A stretch of 64,000 nucleotides of DNA from Pararoseomonas baculiformis (GCF_017813395.1 NZ_JAGIZB010000002.1:62001-126000); one strand, 5' to 3'; shown: positions 17,701 through 25,850, numbered from the stretch's first letter. Program-made: numbers and translations. The notes: generated by a model not told the origin, from the sequence alone.

Positions 17701-18128
17701 CCGGTATCCCGCGCGAGTATGTGGAGGACGAAGCGGCGCGGGTGGAACTGCATGCCCGCCTCGCCGCGCTCCAGCGGCGCGGCGACGCCACCGCCCTTTC
17801 CGAATTCGCCGAGGAGATCGCCGACCGCTTCGGCCCCCCGCCGGAGATCACGGAGAACCTCCTTCACCTGGCGCGGCTGCGCGTGCGCTGCCGCCGCCTG
17901 GGCATCGCCAAGCTCGAGGTCGGCCCCAGCGCCGCCGCCGCGACCTTCCGTGCCGCTCCCCCGGCGGTCGAACCGCCGCTGGAGGAGCGAAACGAGCGCA
18001 TCCTCCTGCGCAAGGAAAGCGGGGGTGAGGCGGGCCTGCTCGCCACGGCGATCGAGCTTCTGAAACGGCTCTCACCCCGCCGGGCACGCCGGGCGCAGGC
18101 GAAGCGGCCGGAGGCGGTGCCCGCCTGA
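14799..18128 (+). CDS. mfd: Mfd-type transcription-repair coupling factor (superfamily 2 helicase)
   Basis: Mfd removes RNA polymerase stalled at DNA lesions and recruits UvrA. The ~1109-residue product has a UvrB-like N-terminal module (LLPAWDCLPYDRTSPSRAV), a CarD-like polymerase-interaction domain (GDAVIHLDHGLGALRGVEPV, ~residues 440-500) and RecG-like motor motifs: GDVGFGKTEVALRA (Walker A), VIDEEQRFGTRQK (DEEQ box), MTATPIPRTLQSA, STNIVETGLDVPRA and QLRGRVGRGRLRG. A TRCF C-terminal domain follows. The ATG at 14799 is preferred over TTG at 14790. The CarD-like and C-terminal parts look divergent from standard alphaproteobacterial Mfd, so it may be a paralogue rather than the housekeeping copy. 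It follows the glycan operon by 37 bp with no terminator seen. Confidence 0.88.
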   Translation: MTDRGERMVGLAAEPEGLLAAGLVELAAAGKGAIHLARSEARAARLAEAARSLAPGLRVLLLPAWDCLPYDRTSPSRAVMGTRMAVLRALSPGERGPVLLIAGIDAATQRLPPPEAYAELRLQAGQHADPAMVERRLRQLGYVLDDRVDEPGEAALHGGVLDVHPAGDGLLPCRIATEEGRITSIRHYDPLTQRSLDEAEAVTLGPVSELVLSEDSTEAHGQGIEHGLAELYPALTDIFALLPGLPVVMDPEAEGLRAQRQEDVADAFRARFALTTPDEAVQRASEPARLYLDDAAWAAALTGREVTRLAESPEEPPGLLPHFRDEREPDEAFLNFLEDRLAEGTRVALAGRTRQRTRALLRLIRQRLDVEPGRVDGWVALRAAPPGTLGLLDGMLEAGFEAEGAVVISPNDLRPAAIRHATPERERILRLAGTGLQPGDAVIHLDHGLGALRGVEPVTIRDVTLDCLKLEYAGGATQLVPLDEMDRIWRYGAEAEGVSLDRLDGEAWARRRAEVEAQIAGTAEALVARTREEEQRRAPVLKARGAAYDRFCARFPFTLTEDQAEAIDAVLADLASGHPMNRLVCGDVGFGKTEVALRAAAVAALAGKQVAILAPTTVLVRQHLTTFRRRFAGMKWNGRPIRIEQLSRLSSAADARAVKAGLADGSVRIVIGTQALAGKGVSFQELGLVVIDEEQRFGTRQKTMVRRLGENTHVMAMTATPIPRTLQSALVGLEELSVIATPPGRRQPIRTVHIPLDDAVLRQALAREKRRGGQSFVVCSRIEDLPAMRGRIAGLLPELEIIEAHGEMPADQVDTALVRFAEGEGDVLLSTNIVETGLDVPRANTMIVWRADRFGLGQLHQLRGRVGRGRLRGTIILMTDPEEAPSPLTLKRLKALEAFDRIGAGFAISARDMDLRGAGDLLGEEQAGHMKLIGIELYQHILDRALHAARGEPLEEDWMPSLAIAVPAGIPREYVEDEAARVELHARLAALQRRGDATALSEFAEEIADRFGPPPEITENLLHLARLRVRCRRLGIAKLEVGPSAAAATFRAAPPAVEPPLEERNERILLRKESGGEAGLLATAIELLKRLSPRRARRAQAKRPEAVPA

Positions 18129-18138
18129 GCCAACCCGC

Positions 18139-18164
18139 GCCGGGCTGGTCTTGCCCAGCCCGGC
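18139..18164. terminator. Bidirectional hairpin between mfd and the esterase gene
   Basis: GCCGGGCTGG (18139-18148) and CCAGCCCGGC (18155-18164) are perfect 10-bp arms around a 6-nt loop, in the 47-bp gap between two convergent genes. No long T tract is present on either side. Confidence 0.7.
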
Positions 18165-18175
18165 CATCCCGCGGG

Positions 18176-19489
18176 TCAGACCCCGAAGGGGTAGGTGTCC
18201 TCCTGCCCCGCCTTCTGCTCGGTCGGCAGGGGCGTGACGGCCCTTGTTTCGTCGAACCAGACATAGGCGTCGAACTGCTCCGGCAGGACACAGGTGGAGT
18301 AGTGGCTCCAACGCTCCGTCTCCGGCCGGTAGATCACGCCGATGAAGCGCTCCAGCCGCTCCTCCATCAGCCGTGCCCGCAAGCTGTCGTGCCGGCCCTC
18401 CCGCAGGTCGAGCAGGAATCGCTCCACGCCGCTGTCATGGGCGAGGCGTTCGTAACTGTCCGGGCGGGAAGGATTGACGCGCTTCACTTCCATCGGCTCG
18501 TCCCAGTCGCTCGCACAGGCCACCGTTCCCGTATGCGTGCCGAAGCCGATCAGCGCGGCATCGCGCCCGAAGCGCTCTCGGCAGAGCTGGCCGATATTCA
18601 GCTCCCCGCGCTCCCTGCCCATGTCGGTGCGCGAGGCATCGCCGATATGCGAGTTATGGGCCCAGACCACGGCCCTGGATTGCGGCCCCTTCGCCTCCAG
18701 CAGCGAGCAGAGCGTCTCGAACATATGCGTGTCGCGCAGGTTCCAGCTCCGCGAGCCGCCGTAATACATCACGCGGTAGTATTCCTCCGCGTTCTTCACC
18801 AGACGGGCGCTGGCGGCGGCATCCAGAAAGCTTTCCCCATCCTCGCCCGCATAGTCGCGCCGCTTTTCCAGCAGGTCGCGCAGCGTCTTCACCGCGCCTT
18901 CCTCACAGGGTGCGTAGCCACGGGAGAGCGCCATGCGCCCGTAATCCTGCGGCTCTTCCATCCAGGGCATGAGGCAGCCATAGCGTTCCCGGGCCACCGC
19001 GGCCGCCTCCGGGTCCACCCTGTCCAGGTAGCGCAGCACCGCCTCGATGGAGCCTGAGAGATTGTACAGGTCCAGACCGTAGAACCCGGCCTGCCGCTTC
19101 GCATCCCGGCCTGCATTCCACTGGCGCAACCAGCCCAGGAAATCCGCCACGTCGGTGTTGCGCCACATCCAGGTCGGGAAGCGCCGAAAGGGGGCTTCGG
19201 CATCGGGGGCAGGGGGGCGGCCCCGCACCTGGCGGTCGATCACGGCGGCATCGGGCCAGTCGGCCTCCGCGGCCAGGATGGTGAAGCCATGTTCCTCGAT
19301 CAGCCGCCGGGTTATGGCGGCGCGGGCCCGGTAGAATTCCGAGGTGCCGTGGCTGCACTCGCCCAGCAGAACCACCCGCGCCTGGGCGAAGCGGTCGAAC
19401 AGCGATCCGAAGGCCGGATCATCGAAATCGGGCAGCGGCTCGGCCGCGTCGCGGATGAGGGCGGGGATGGTCTGCGCTGCATCGGACAT
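18176..19489 (-). CDS. Erythromycin esterase family protein
   Basis: The 437-residue product belongs to the erythromycin-esterase-like hydrolases (EreA/EreB, succinoglycan-related). VVLLGECSHGTSEFYRARA has the family E44, H47 and E51 region, AAEADWPDA follows, and AVVWAHNSHIGDASRTDMG carries the conserved H-N-x-H. The C terminus ends YSTCVLPEQFDAYVWFDET. The ATG at 19489 (MSDAAQT) has GGGGAC close upstream and places the conserved domain ~40 residues in; a longer frame to 19810 is a shadow of the gene on the other strand. Many members are of unknown function and not linked to macrolide resistance. It is monocistronic and divergent from a small gene at 19668. Confidence 0.85.
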   Translation of the reverse strand: MSDAAQTIPALIRDAAEPLPDFDDPAFGSLFDRFAQARVVLLGECSHGTSEFYRARAAITRRLIEEHGFTILAAEADWPDAAVIDRQVRGRPPAPDAEAPFRRFPTWMWRNTDVADFLGWLRQWNAGRDAKRQAGFYGLDLYNLSGSIEAVLRYLDRVDPEAAAVARERYGCLMPWMEEPQDYGRMALSRGYAPCEEGAVKTLRDLLEKRRDYAGEDGESFLDAAASARLVKNAEEYYRVMYYGGSRSWNLRDTHMFETLCSLLEAKGPQSRAVVWAHNSHIGDASRTDMGRERGELNIGQLCRERFGRDAALIGFGTHTGTVACASDWDEPMEVKRVNPSRPDSYERLAHDSGVERFLLDLREGRHDSLRARLMEERLERFIGVIYRPETERWSHYSTCVLPEQFDAYVWFDETRAVTPLPTEQKAGQEDTYPFGV

Positions 19490-19667
19490 GTCCCCAGAAC
19501 GCCTGACCTGGCCGGCCGGTGCATGGCCCCATGCAGTGGGCGCGGGGAGAGGAGGACGGACGGCCTTGCGCCCGCCGGAAGCACCACCATAAGCTGCATT
19601 TCGTATCGCGTGAGGGTTGTGCGTGGCCAGTGACCAGGATGCTTCCGGCTCTCTGAAGGAGGGCGGC

Positions 19668-19916
19668 ATGACCGAAATGCGCCTGCTGGTGCTTGAGATG
19701 ACGGTTGCCGCGATCGCCGCACGTCTCCCGCAGAAGGATCTGCAGGAGGTCGTCTCCATGCTCGTCTTCGTGGCCAAGAGCTCCGAGGCCGCGCGGGATC
19801 TGGAGGACACGCCGGCCGATGCGCCGCGCCTCGTGGATGCCAGCCATTACGCGACGGAAATGCTGGACCGCATCGCCCAGTCCCGCCGCGGCGAGCGGAG
19901 TGAAGGCCGGCATTGA
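19668..19916 (+). CDS. Small hypothetical protein (82 aa)
   Basis: An ATG at 19668 follows a strong GGAGGG ribosome site at the right distance, so this small frame is likely translated. The product MTEMRLLVLEMTVAAIAARL... is mainly helical, with a charged middle (KDLQEVVSMLVFVAKSSEAARDLEDT) and no signal peptide or membrane segment. No family is recognised. It is divergent from the esterase gene and its stop faces the NepR-like gene at 19953. Confidence 0.6.
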   Translation: MTEMRLLVLEMTVAAIAARLPQKDLQEVVSMLVFVAKSSEAARDLEDTPADAPRLVDASHYATEMLDRIAQSRRGERSEGRH

Positions 19917-19930
19917 GTAAGGTTGGAGGG

Positions 19931-19946
19931 CGCCCCTTTGGGGGCG
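19931..19946. terminator. Short hairpin CGCCCC-TTTG-GGGGCG
   Basis: Perfect 6-bp GC arms with a 4-nt loop lie in the 36-bp gap between two convergent small genes. TTCCCCTT follows on the plus strand. Confidence 0.5.
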
Positions 19947-19952
19947 TTCCCC

Positions 19953-20165
19953 TTAGCCGCTGTCCCGGATCTGCTCCAGCTTCAGCCACCGCGCCTTCAT
20001 CGCTTTCCACTCTCCCCTGTCATCGGTGAAGAGGCGCAGAAGGTCGTCCGGCAGCTTTTCATCCAGCGTGGCGTCCCAGCTTTCATGCAGGCTGCGGCGG
20101 ATCCAGAGATCGAAGGGGTCAAGCCCCGTCGAGGCATTCTGCGGCTGGGCGGGGCGGTGCGGCAT
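19953..20165 (-). CDS. Small protein, possible NepR-like anti-sigma factor
   Basis: The 70-residue product contains DLWIRRSLHESWDATLDEK followed by LPDDLLRLFTDD. This resembles the NepR core (a helix with R-x-L-x-x-x-Y/W-D, then E/D-x-x-P-D-x-L-x-x-L). NepR holds the EcfG sigma factor until phosphorylated PhyR binds it. No phyR, ecfG or sensor kinase gene lies beside it, which is unusual for NepR, so the assignment is tentative. The convergent hairpin at 19931 ends it. Confidence 0.5.
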   Translation of the reverse strand: MPHRPAQPQNASTGLDPFDLWIRRSLHESWDATLDEKLPDDLLRLFTDDRGEWKAMKARWLKLEQIRDSG

Positions 20166-20245
20166 CCGGGCGCCTCCACGAAGCGGCTGTTGCGCTAGGA
20201 ACGCGCCATGGCCGCTTCGGTTCAGCCTTTCCGCCCGCCCGAGCT

Positions 20246-21226
20246 TCAGTCCTCCACCTCGATCTTCGCATCCCGCACCACATCGGCCCAGCGGCGCATG
20301 TCGGCGCGCCAGATCGCATCGAACTCGGCGGCACCCGCCGGGGCAGGTTCCGCGCTGATGGTCCGCAGCCGTGCCTGGCCCGCCGGGGAGCGCACCGTTT
20401 CCAGAATGGCGCGGGAGAGCTGCTCCACCGTCGCCGGGGAAAGGCCGGCGGGGCCATAGACCCCCACCCAGCTCGTCACCACGAAGTCCGGCACGCCGGC
20501 CTCGGCCATGGTCGGCACCTCGGGCAGGGAAGGAAGGCGCTGGGCGGAGGTGACGGCCAGGCCCCGCAGCGTGCCGGCCTGGATCAGCCCGACCACATTG
20601 GGAAGGTTGTCGAACATCACCTGGATTCGCCCGGCCTGAAGGTCCACCACCGCCGGGGCGCTGCCGCGATAGGGCACATGGGTCATGGCCAGCCCGGTCC
20701 GCAGGCGGAACATCTCGCCGGTCAGGTGGATGGAGGTCCCCGCCCCCTGGGAACCGAAATTCAGCCCGCCCGGCATGGCCCGGCCCATTTCGATGAAGCC
20801 CTTCACGTCCCGCGCGGGAGACTGGCTGCCCACGACCATGACATTGGCGAATTCCGACACCCGGGCGATGGCAACAAAATCCCGGGCCGTGTCGAAGGGC
20901 AGGTTCCGGCGCACGGCCGGGGTGACGCCATGCGTCCCCGCGCCGCCGATCAGCAGCACCGTGCCATCCGCGGGCGCCTTTGCCACGAAATCGGAGCCGA
21001 TGGTGCCGCCCGCCCCGGGCCGGTTCTCCACGATGGCGTTCACCCCCAGCCGCTCCCGCAGCCCGTCCGCCACCAGCCGCCCGGTCACGTCGAAGGAGCC
21101 ACCGGGCGCATAGCCCACCACAAGCCGGACCGTCCGCCCGGGCTCGATCTGCGCCTCGGCCGCCGGGGCCAGGGCCCCGAGCGCGAGGGAGGACAGGATC
21201 AGTGTCGCGAAAGCGCGCTTCATCAT
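20246..21226 (-). CDS. Bug/TctC family periplasmic substrate-binding protein
   Basis: The 326-residue product has a Sec signal peptide (MMKRAFATLILSSLALGALAP, cleavage near AEAQIE) and the standard Bug motifs VRLVVGYAPGGSFDVTGR, VENRPGAGGTIGSDFVAKA, THVPYRGSAPAVVDLQAG and LPEVPTMAEAGVP. Bug proteins bind carboxylates or amides for tripartite tricarboxylate transporters, but no tctA or tctB is present in the window. The start ATG overlaps the hyuB stop (ATGA). It is the last gene of the hydantoinase operon, so its ligand may be the compound hydrolysed there or a product. Confidence 0.9.
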   Translation of the reverse strand: MMKRAFATLILSSLALGALAPAAEAQIEPGRTVRLVVGYAPGGSFDVTGRLVADGLRERLGVNAIVENRPGAGGTIGSDFVAKAPADGTVLLIGGAGTHGVTPAVRRNLPFDTARDFVAIARVSEFANVMVVGSQSPARDVKGFIEMGRAMPGGLNFGSQGAGTSIHLTGEMFRLRTGLAMTHVPYRGSAPAVVDLQAGRIQVMFDNLPNVVGLIQAGTLRGLAVTSAQRLPSLPEVPTMAEAGVPDFVVTSWVGVYGPAGLSPATVEQLSRAILETVRSPAGQARLRTISAEPAPAGAAEFDAIWRADMRRWADVVRDAKIEVED

Positions 21227-22809
21227 GCGGATGGCCCCCAGCCTCCGGCGCCGGCCGTGCCCATCAGCAGCCGGTCGCCCGTGTTCAGAATCGTGGTGAG
21301 CTTCGAGCGCACCTCTTCCCGGCCGCCATCGGCACGGATCACCCAGGCCTCCGCCACGCGGCCATCCCCGCCGCCGGCGCCGCCCCTGGCGGCGTGGAAG
21401 TGCCGCTCCCCCCGGAAGGTGAGGGTGAGCGGGCCATGCAGGACCTCGTATTCCCGATCGATGCCGCAGCCGCCCGGGTGCCGCCCGGCACCGCCGGAGC
21501 CCCGGCGCACGCGCCAGTGATGCACCCGCACGGGCGCATCGCTCTCCATCGCCTCCGTGGGCAGGTTCATGGTGTTGCCCACATCGGTGGAAACCCCGTG
21601 CACCCCGGGCCCCATGGCGGATCCGCCGCTGCCGCCCGCCAGGACCTCGGTCACCACCCAGGCCGATCCATCCTCCCGCCGTCCGGACAGTGCCATCACG
21701 GTGGAACAGCCGGAATTGGCGGCCGGGATCCGGTCCGGCAGGGCCTGGGCCAGGGCGCCGAGGATGGCGTTGGTCAGCAGCTTCACCGTGCCCGTGCGCG
21801 CGTTCAGCGGTGCGGGCATGCGCGGATTCAGCAGCGATCCCTCGGGCAGGATCACCCGCAGGGGGCGCGCGCAACCGCCATTGTTCGGGATGTCGGGCCC
21901 GGTCACGGCGCGCAGCGCGAAGAAGCAGCCCGCCATCACCCCGGCCGGCGCCGCGTTCACCGGCCCGCGCACCTGGGGGGAGGTGCCGGTGAAGTCGAAG
22001 GTGATCCCATCCCCTTCCACTGTCACGCGCACCCGGATCGGGACCTCGCGGTCCAGCTCGATGCCGTCATTGTCCAGCGCGTCCTCATAGGTCCAGCTGC
22101 CATCGGGGATGGCGCGGATCGCGGCTCGGGTCGCGGCCTCGGCGCGGCGCACAAGTTCCTGCATCATCGCGGCAAGCCCGTCGGCACCGTGGCGTGCGGC
22201 CAGTTCCTCCATGCGTGCCGCGGCCACGCGGCAGGCGGCGATCTGCGCTTCCAGGTCCCAGGCGAAGGCATCGGGCGTGCGCGTGTTGAGCGCGATGATC
22301 CGCAGGATCTGCTGATCCGTCACCCCCTCCCGCGCCAGGCGCAGCGGCGGCAGGCGCAGCCCCTCCTGGAAGATCTCCGTGGAGGTGGTGGGCAGCGATC
22401 CCGGCGTCAGCCCGCCCAGGTCCTGGTGGTGCAGGATGGTTCCGGCCAGGGCGATCACCCGCCCCTCGGCGAAGACCGGCACCATCAGCGACACGTCTGG
22501 TATGTGCGTGCCACCGTCATAGGGGTCGTTCATCAGATACACGTCGCCCGGCCGCATCCCCTCCACGGGGAAGTCACGCAGCATGCGGGCCACGGCGGGC
22601 ATCAGGCATCCGAGCAGCAGGGGCAGGGAGATGGACTGCGCCATCACCGTGCCATCCGGCAGGAAAAGGCTGGCCGAGGCGTCATTCGCTTCCCGCACGA
22701 TGGGCGAGACGGCGGAGCGCAGCATCACCGCCTGCATCTCCTCCGCGATGGCTTCCAGCCTGCGGCGGACGATCTCGATGGTCGCGGGATCCAGGCGTTC
22801 GGCGCTCAT
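21223..22809 (-). CDS. hyuB: Hydantoinase B / oxoprolinase beta subunit
   Basis: This 528-residue protein matches HyuB. It starts RLDPATIEIVRRRLEAIAEE and continues MQAVMLRSAVSPIVREANDAS, GDVYLMNDPYDGGTHIPDV, HHQDLGGLTPGS, FDFTGTSPQVRGPVNA and NNGGCARPLRVILPEGS, all family hallmarks. With HyuA it forms an ATP-dependent amidohydrolase acting on hydantoins, 5-oxoproline or, in some relatives, a carboxylase. The ATG at 22809 is chosen because it overlaps the hyuA TGA; the longer frame adds non-family residues. Located between hyuA and a Bug receptor, co-transcribed. Confidence 0.92.
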   Translation of the reverse strand: MSAERLDPATIEIVRRRLEAIAEEMQAVMLRSAVSPIVREANDASASLFLPDGTVMAQSISLPLLLGCLMPAVARMLRDFPVEGMRPGDVYLMNDPYDGGTHIPDVSLMVPVFAEGRVIALAGTILHHQDLGGLTPGSLPTTSTEIFQEGLRLPPLRLAREGVTDQQILRIIALNTRTPDAFAWDLEAQIAACRVAAARMEELAARHGADGLAAMMQELVRRAEAATRAAIRAIPDGSWTYEDALDNDGIELDREVPIRVRVTVEGDGITFDFTGTSPQVRGPVNAAPAGVMAGCFFALRAVTGPDIPNNGGCARPLRVILPEGSLLNPRMPAPLNARTGTVKLLTNAILGALAQALPDRIPAANSGCSTVMALSGRREDGSAWVVTEVLAGGSGGSAMGPGVHGVSTDVGNTMNLPTEAMESDAPVRVHHWRVRRGSGGAGRHPGGCGIDREYEVLHGPLTLTFRGERHFHAARGGAGGGDGRVAEAWVIRADGGREEVRSKLTTILNTGDRLLMGTAGAGGWGPSA

Positions 22810-24824
22810 GCGATGCGCTCCATCAGCAGATGCGCGGGATGGGTCGTCACGCGCCAATCCCCCGGCACGACAAGCGTGGTGTCGTCCTGCTCGAGGATGG
22901 CGGGGCCATGCAGCACCTCGCCCGGCGCCAGGTTGGCGCGGGGCACCACCGCAACCTCCTGCGCCACGCCGCCGATCACGGCCATGCGGCTGCCGCGCGG
23001 CGAGTCACTCCGCGCCACCACGGGCATCGCCGCCTCCGGCGCGCGCAGCCGGCACACCACACGGAGCGAAACCAGCCGCACCGGCGCCTGGCGGGCATGG
23101 CCATAGGCGGCCTTATGCGCGGCGATGAAGCCCTCGCGGATCGCCCGGGCCGGCTCGGCCGCATCGGCCGGGAGGGGCACGTCCAGGCTGTGCCCCTGGC
23201 CGACGAAGCTGGCACTGGCCGTCACCAGCAGCTCCGCCGCATCCGCCGCCACGCCTTCCGCCGCCATGGCGCCGCGCGCCTCGGCCACAAGCGCATCGAT
23301 CGCCTGGCGCAGATCCGCCTCGGGCAGGACGTCCAGCACGCGGCCGAAGCCACGCGCGGCGTCGTGCTCCAGCGGCGCATCGAGCAGCCCGGTCGCGGCC
23401 AGCACGCCCGGCGCGGCGGGAACGACGATGCGTGCCTGTCCCAGCTCTTCCGCGATGGCATAGGCATGCAGCCCGCCGCCGCCGCCCGCGGGCACCAGCG
23501 GCAATTCGCGCGGGTCGGTTCCGCGCGCCACGGTTACGCTCCGCACCGCCTCCGCCATGGTGGCGTTGATCACGCGGTGGATGGCGATCGCGGCTTCCCG
23601 CAGGCCCAGCCCCAGGGGCCCGGCGATATCGCGTTCGATCGCCTCAGCCGCCGCCTCCGCATCCAGCGCCAGCTGCCCCGTCGCGAAGCGCGCCGGATCG
23701 ACCAGCCCCAGCACGACGGAGGCATCCAGCACCGTCGGCCGCGTGCCGCCGCGCCGGTAGCAGGCCGGGCCCGGCGCTGCCCCGGCGGAACGCGGCCCCA
23801 CCCGAAGCCCGCCCGCCTCGTCGATCCAGGCAATGGAGCCGCCGCCCGCGGCCACGGCCAGCACATCCGCCGTCGGCACGCGCACCGGGAAGGTGCCGAT
23901 CATCCCATCCATCCGCAGCGCCGGCGCGCCGTCGCGGATCACCGCCACATCCGCGCTGGTGCCGCCCACATCGATGGAGACGCCATCCGGGAGGCCCGCG
24001 CCGCGCAGCACCGCCGCCGCGCCGATCGCAGCCGCGGAGGGACCCGACAGAGTCAGCCGGATCGGCTTTCCGCGCGCGGCCCCTGCGCCGAGCAGCCCGC
24101 CCCGCGAATGCATCACCTGCATCGGTGCTCCCACGCCGCTGCCGCGCAGGATGGTTTCGATCCGCCCGAGATAGTCGCTCATCACAGGCTTCAGCGCGGC
24201 GTCGAAGGCCGTCGCGCAGGTCCGCTCGTATTCGCGCGGCGCCGGGTCCACCTCGGATGAAAGAGACACGGCCATCCCCGGGCAGGTCTCCTGCACGATC
24301 GCCCGCGCCCGCTGCTCATGGCGGGGATCGAGGAAGGCGAAGAGGAAGCAGATCGCTACCGCCTTCACGCCCGCGGCCTCCAGCGCCCGTGCCGCCATGG
24401 CCACGCCTGCCTCGTCCAGCGGCTCCACCACGCCCCCATCGGCCCCGATCCGCTCATCCACCTCCATCCGCCGCTCGGGCGGGATCAGGTTCACCGGGGT
24501 TTGCGGCCCGAAGAGCAGGTCGTAGTTGGAGGCGCGCGTCATCCGCCCGAGCTCGATCACATCCGCGAAGCCGCGCGTGGTGATGAGGCCGGTGGGCGCG
24601 GCCGTGTTCTCCAGGATCGCATTCGTGGCCACGGTGGTACCATGCAGGAAGCGCCGCACCGCACCCGGCGGCGCGTCCCTGCCCAGCAGTCGCTCCAGCG
24701 CATGCCCCACCGCCCGCGCCGGGTCGTCTGGCGTGCTCGGCACCTTGAGCGAGCGAAGCGCGCCATCCGAACGCCGCAGCACCGCATCCGTGAAGGTGCC
24801 GCCAATATCAATCCCGATTTCCAA
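22806..24824 (-). CDS. hyuA: Hydantoinase A / oxoprolinase alpha subunit
   Basis: The 672-residue product starts EIGIDIGGTFTDAVLR, the first phosphate-binding loop of the actin-like ATPase fold. FLHGTTVATNAILE, GLITTRGFADVIELGR, SLSSEVDPAPREYERTCAT, GVSIDVGGTSADVAVIRDG and LPLVPAGGGGGLHAYAIAEEL complete the family signature. It couples ATP hydrolysis to ring opening or carboxylation together with HyuB. Start is TTG at 24824 with CAGGAG ~11 nt upstream; no nearer ATG fits the family N terminus. It lies 33 bp after a Bug receptor gene and overlaps hyuB by 4 bp. The exact substrate (hydantoin, N-methylhydantoin, 5-oxoproline) is not determined by sequence. Confidence 0.92.
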   Translation of the reverse strand: MEIGIDIGGTFTDAVLRRSDGALRSLKVPSTPDDPARAVGHALERLLGRDAPPGAVRRFLHGTTVATNAILENTAAPTGLITTRGFADVIELGRMTRASNYDLLFGPQTPVNLIPPERRMEVDERIGADGGVVEPLDEAGVAMAARALEAAGVKAVAICFLFAFLDPRHEQRARAIVQETCPGMAVSLSSEVDPAPREYERTCATAFDAALKPVMSDYLGRIETILRGSGVGAPMQVMHSRGGLLGAGAARGKPIRLTLSGPSAAAIGAAAVLRGAGLPDGVSIDVGGTSADVAVIRDGAPALRMDGMIGTFPVRVPTADVLAVAAGGGSIAWIDEAGGLRVGPRSAGAAPGPACYRRGGTRPTVLDASVVLGLVDPARFATGQLALDAEAAAEAIERDIAGPLGLGLREAAIAIHRVINATMAEAVRSVTVARGTDPRELPLVPAGGGGGLHAYAIAEELGQARIVVPAAPGVLAATGLLDAPLEHDAARGFGRVLDVLPEADLRQAIDALVAEARGAMAAEGVAADAAELLVTASASFVGQGHSLDVPLPADAAEPARAIREGFIAAHKAAYGHARQAPVRLVSLRVVCRLRAPEAAMPVVARSDSPRGSRMAVIGGVAQEVAVVPRANLAPGEVLHGPAILEQDDTTLVVPGDWRVTTHPAHLLMERIA

Positions 24825-24857
24825 CCCAAGACGTCTCCTGATTGCGCGGCGTGCGGC

Positions 24858-25850
24858 TCAATCGAGCCGCACGCCGCCCTCTTTCACCACCCCACCCCAT
24901 TTCGCGACCTCCGCCTTCACAAAGCCCGCGAACTCGGCGGGGGAGGTCGCCTCCACCCGGAAGCCCTGCTGCGCGAAGGAGTCCCGGATCTCCGGCGCTT
25001 GCATCGCCCGCGCCACCTCTTCGTGCAGCCGGGCGAGAAGGGCAGGGGGCGTGCCCGGCGGCGCGAACACGCCCTGCCAGGATTCCGCCTGGAAGCCCGG
25101 CAGCGCCGCTTCGGCCACGGTGGGCACCTCCGGCAGCAGCGGGTGGCGCTCGGCCCCCGTCACCGCCAGCGCCTTCACCGTGCCCGCCCGCAATTGCGGC
25201 AGGATGACCAGCAGATCGGCGAAGGAAGCCTTCACCAGCCCGGCCACCAGATCCGTCGTCGCCTGGGCGGAGCCGCGATAGGGCACATGCGTCAGCTGAA
25301 CCCCGGCCGCGAGTCCGAACATCACCCCGGTCAGGTGCATGGAGGTGCCGTTGCCCGGCGTGGCATAGGTGATGGCGCCTGGCGCCGCCCTGGCGGCCGC
25401 GATGAAGGCGCCGAGGTCGTTCACCCCCAGCGCCGGATGCACCGTCACGACCAGCGGCGCGGAAACCAGGCGCGAGACGGGGGAGAAGCCCGCCACGGGA
25501 TCATAGGGAAGGTTGGGGAAGAGGCTGGCCGCGATGGCGTTGCTGCCTGTTACTCCCATCAGCAGCGTGTGCCCGTCCGGAGCCGATTTGGAGACAAACT
25601 CGGCGCCCGTGGTGCCGCCCGCGCCGGGCCGGTTCTCCACCACCACCGGCTGCCCGAGGGCCGGGGAAAGCCGCTCCGCCAGCCGCCGCGCCAGCACATC
25701 CGTGCTGCCGCCGGGCGGAAAGGGCACGACGAGCCGCATGGGGCGGGAAGGCCAGGCCTGCGCCCTGGCTTCCGGCACCGCCGCCAAGCCCAGGGCGGAA
25801 AGACCCAGGGCGGAGAGGCCGAGCGCGCGGCGGGTGATGGGCGGGATCAT
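24858..25850 (-). CDS. Bug/TctC family periplasmic substrate-binding protein
   Basis: The 330-residue product has a Tat-like signal (ITRRALGLSALGLSALGLAA) with cleavage near ARAQAW, then MRLVVPFPPGGSTDVLARR, VVENRPGAGGTTGAEFVSK, THVPYRGSAQATTDLVAG and LPEVPTVAEAALPGF. The signal peptide contains three near-identical copies of a 15-nt unit encoding ALGLS. The ATG at 25850 fits the signal peptide; an upstream in-frame start adds unlikely sequence. It sits between the DadA-like gene and hyuA on the same strand, so its ligand is probably the operon's substrate. No tctAB partner is nearby. Confidence 0.9.
   Translation of the reverse strand: MIPPITRRALGLSALGLSALGLAAVPEARAQAWPSRPMRLVVPFPPGGSTDVLARRLAERLSPALGQPVVVENRPGAGGTTGAEFVSKSAPDGHTLLMGVTGSNAIAASLFPNLPYDPVAGFSPVSRLVSAPLVVTVHPALGVNDLGAFIAAARAAPGAITYATPGNGTSMHLTGVMFGLAAGVQLTHVPYRGSAQATTDLVAGLVKASFADLLVILPQLRAGTVKALAVTGAERHPLLPEVPTVAEAALPGFQAESWQGVFAPPGTPPALLARLHEEVARAMQAPEIRDSFAQQGFRVEATSPAEFAGFVKAEVAKWGGVVKEGGVRLD

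Noticed and set aside
14652-17867. A 1071-codon open frame on the minus strand across mfd
   Set aside because: Long antisense frames are common in very GC-rich coding DNA. The plus strand encodes a protein with all Mfd motifs, and the antisense translation is His/Gly/Ala-rich with no family.
18176-19489. Macrolide resistance determinant
   Set aside because: The family match is to erythromycin esterases in the broad sense, but many chromosomal members have no link to resistance, and no mobile or resistance context is present.
20980-23106. Long plus-strand frame across hyuB and its neighbours
   Set aside because: It has Pro/Arg/His-rich low-complexity translation and lies opposite clear hydantoinase genes; it is a shadow.
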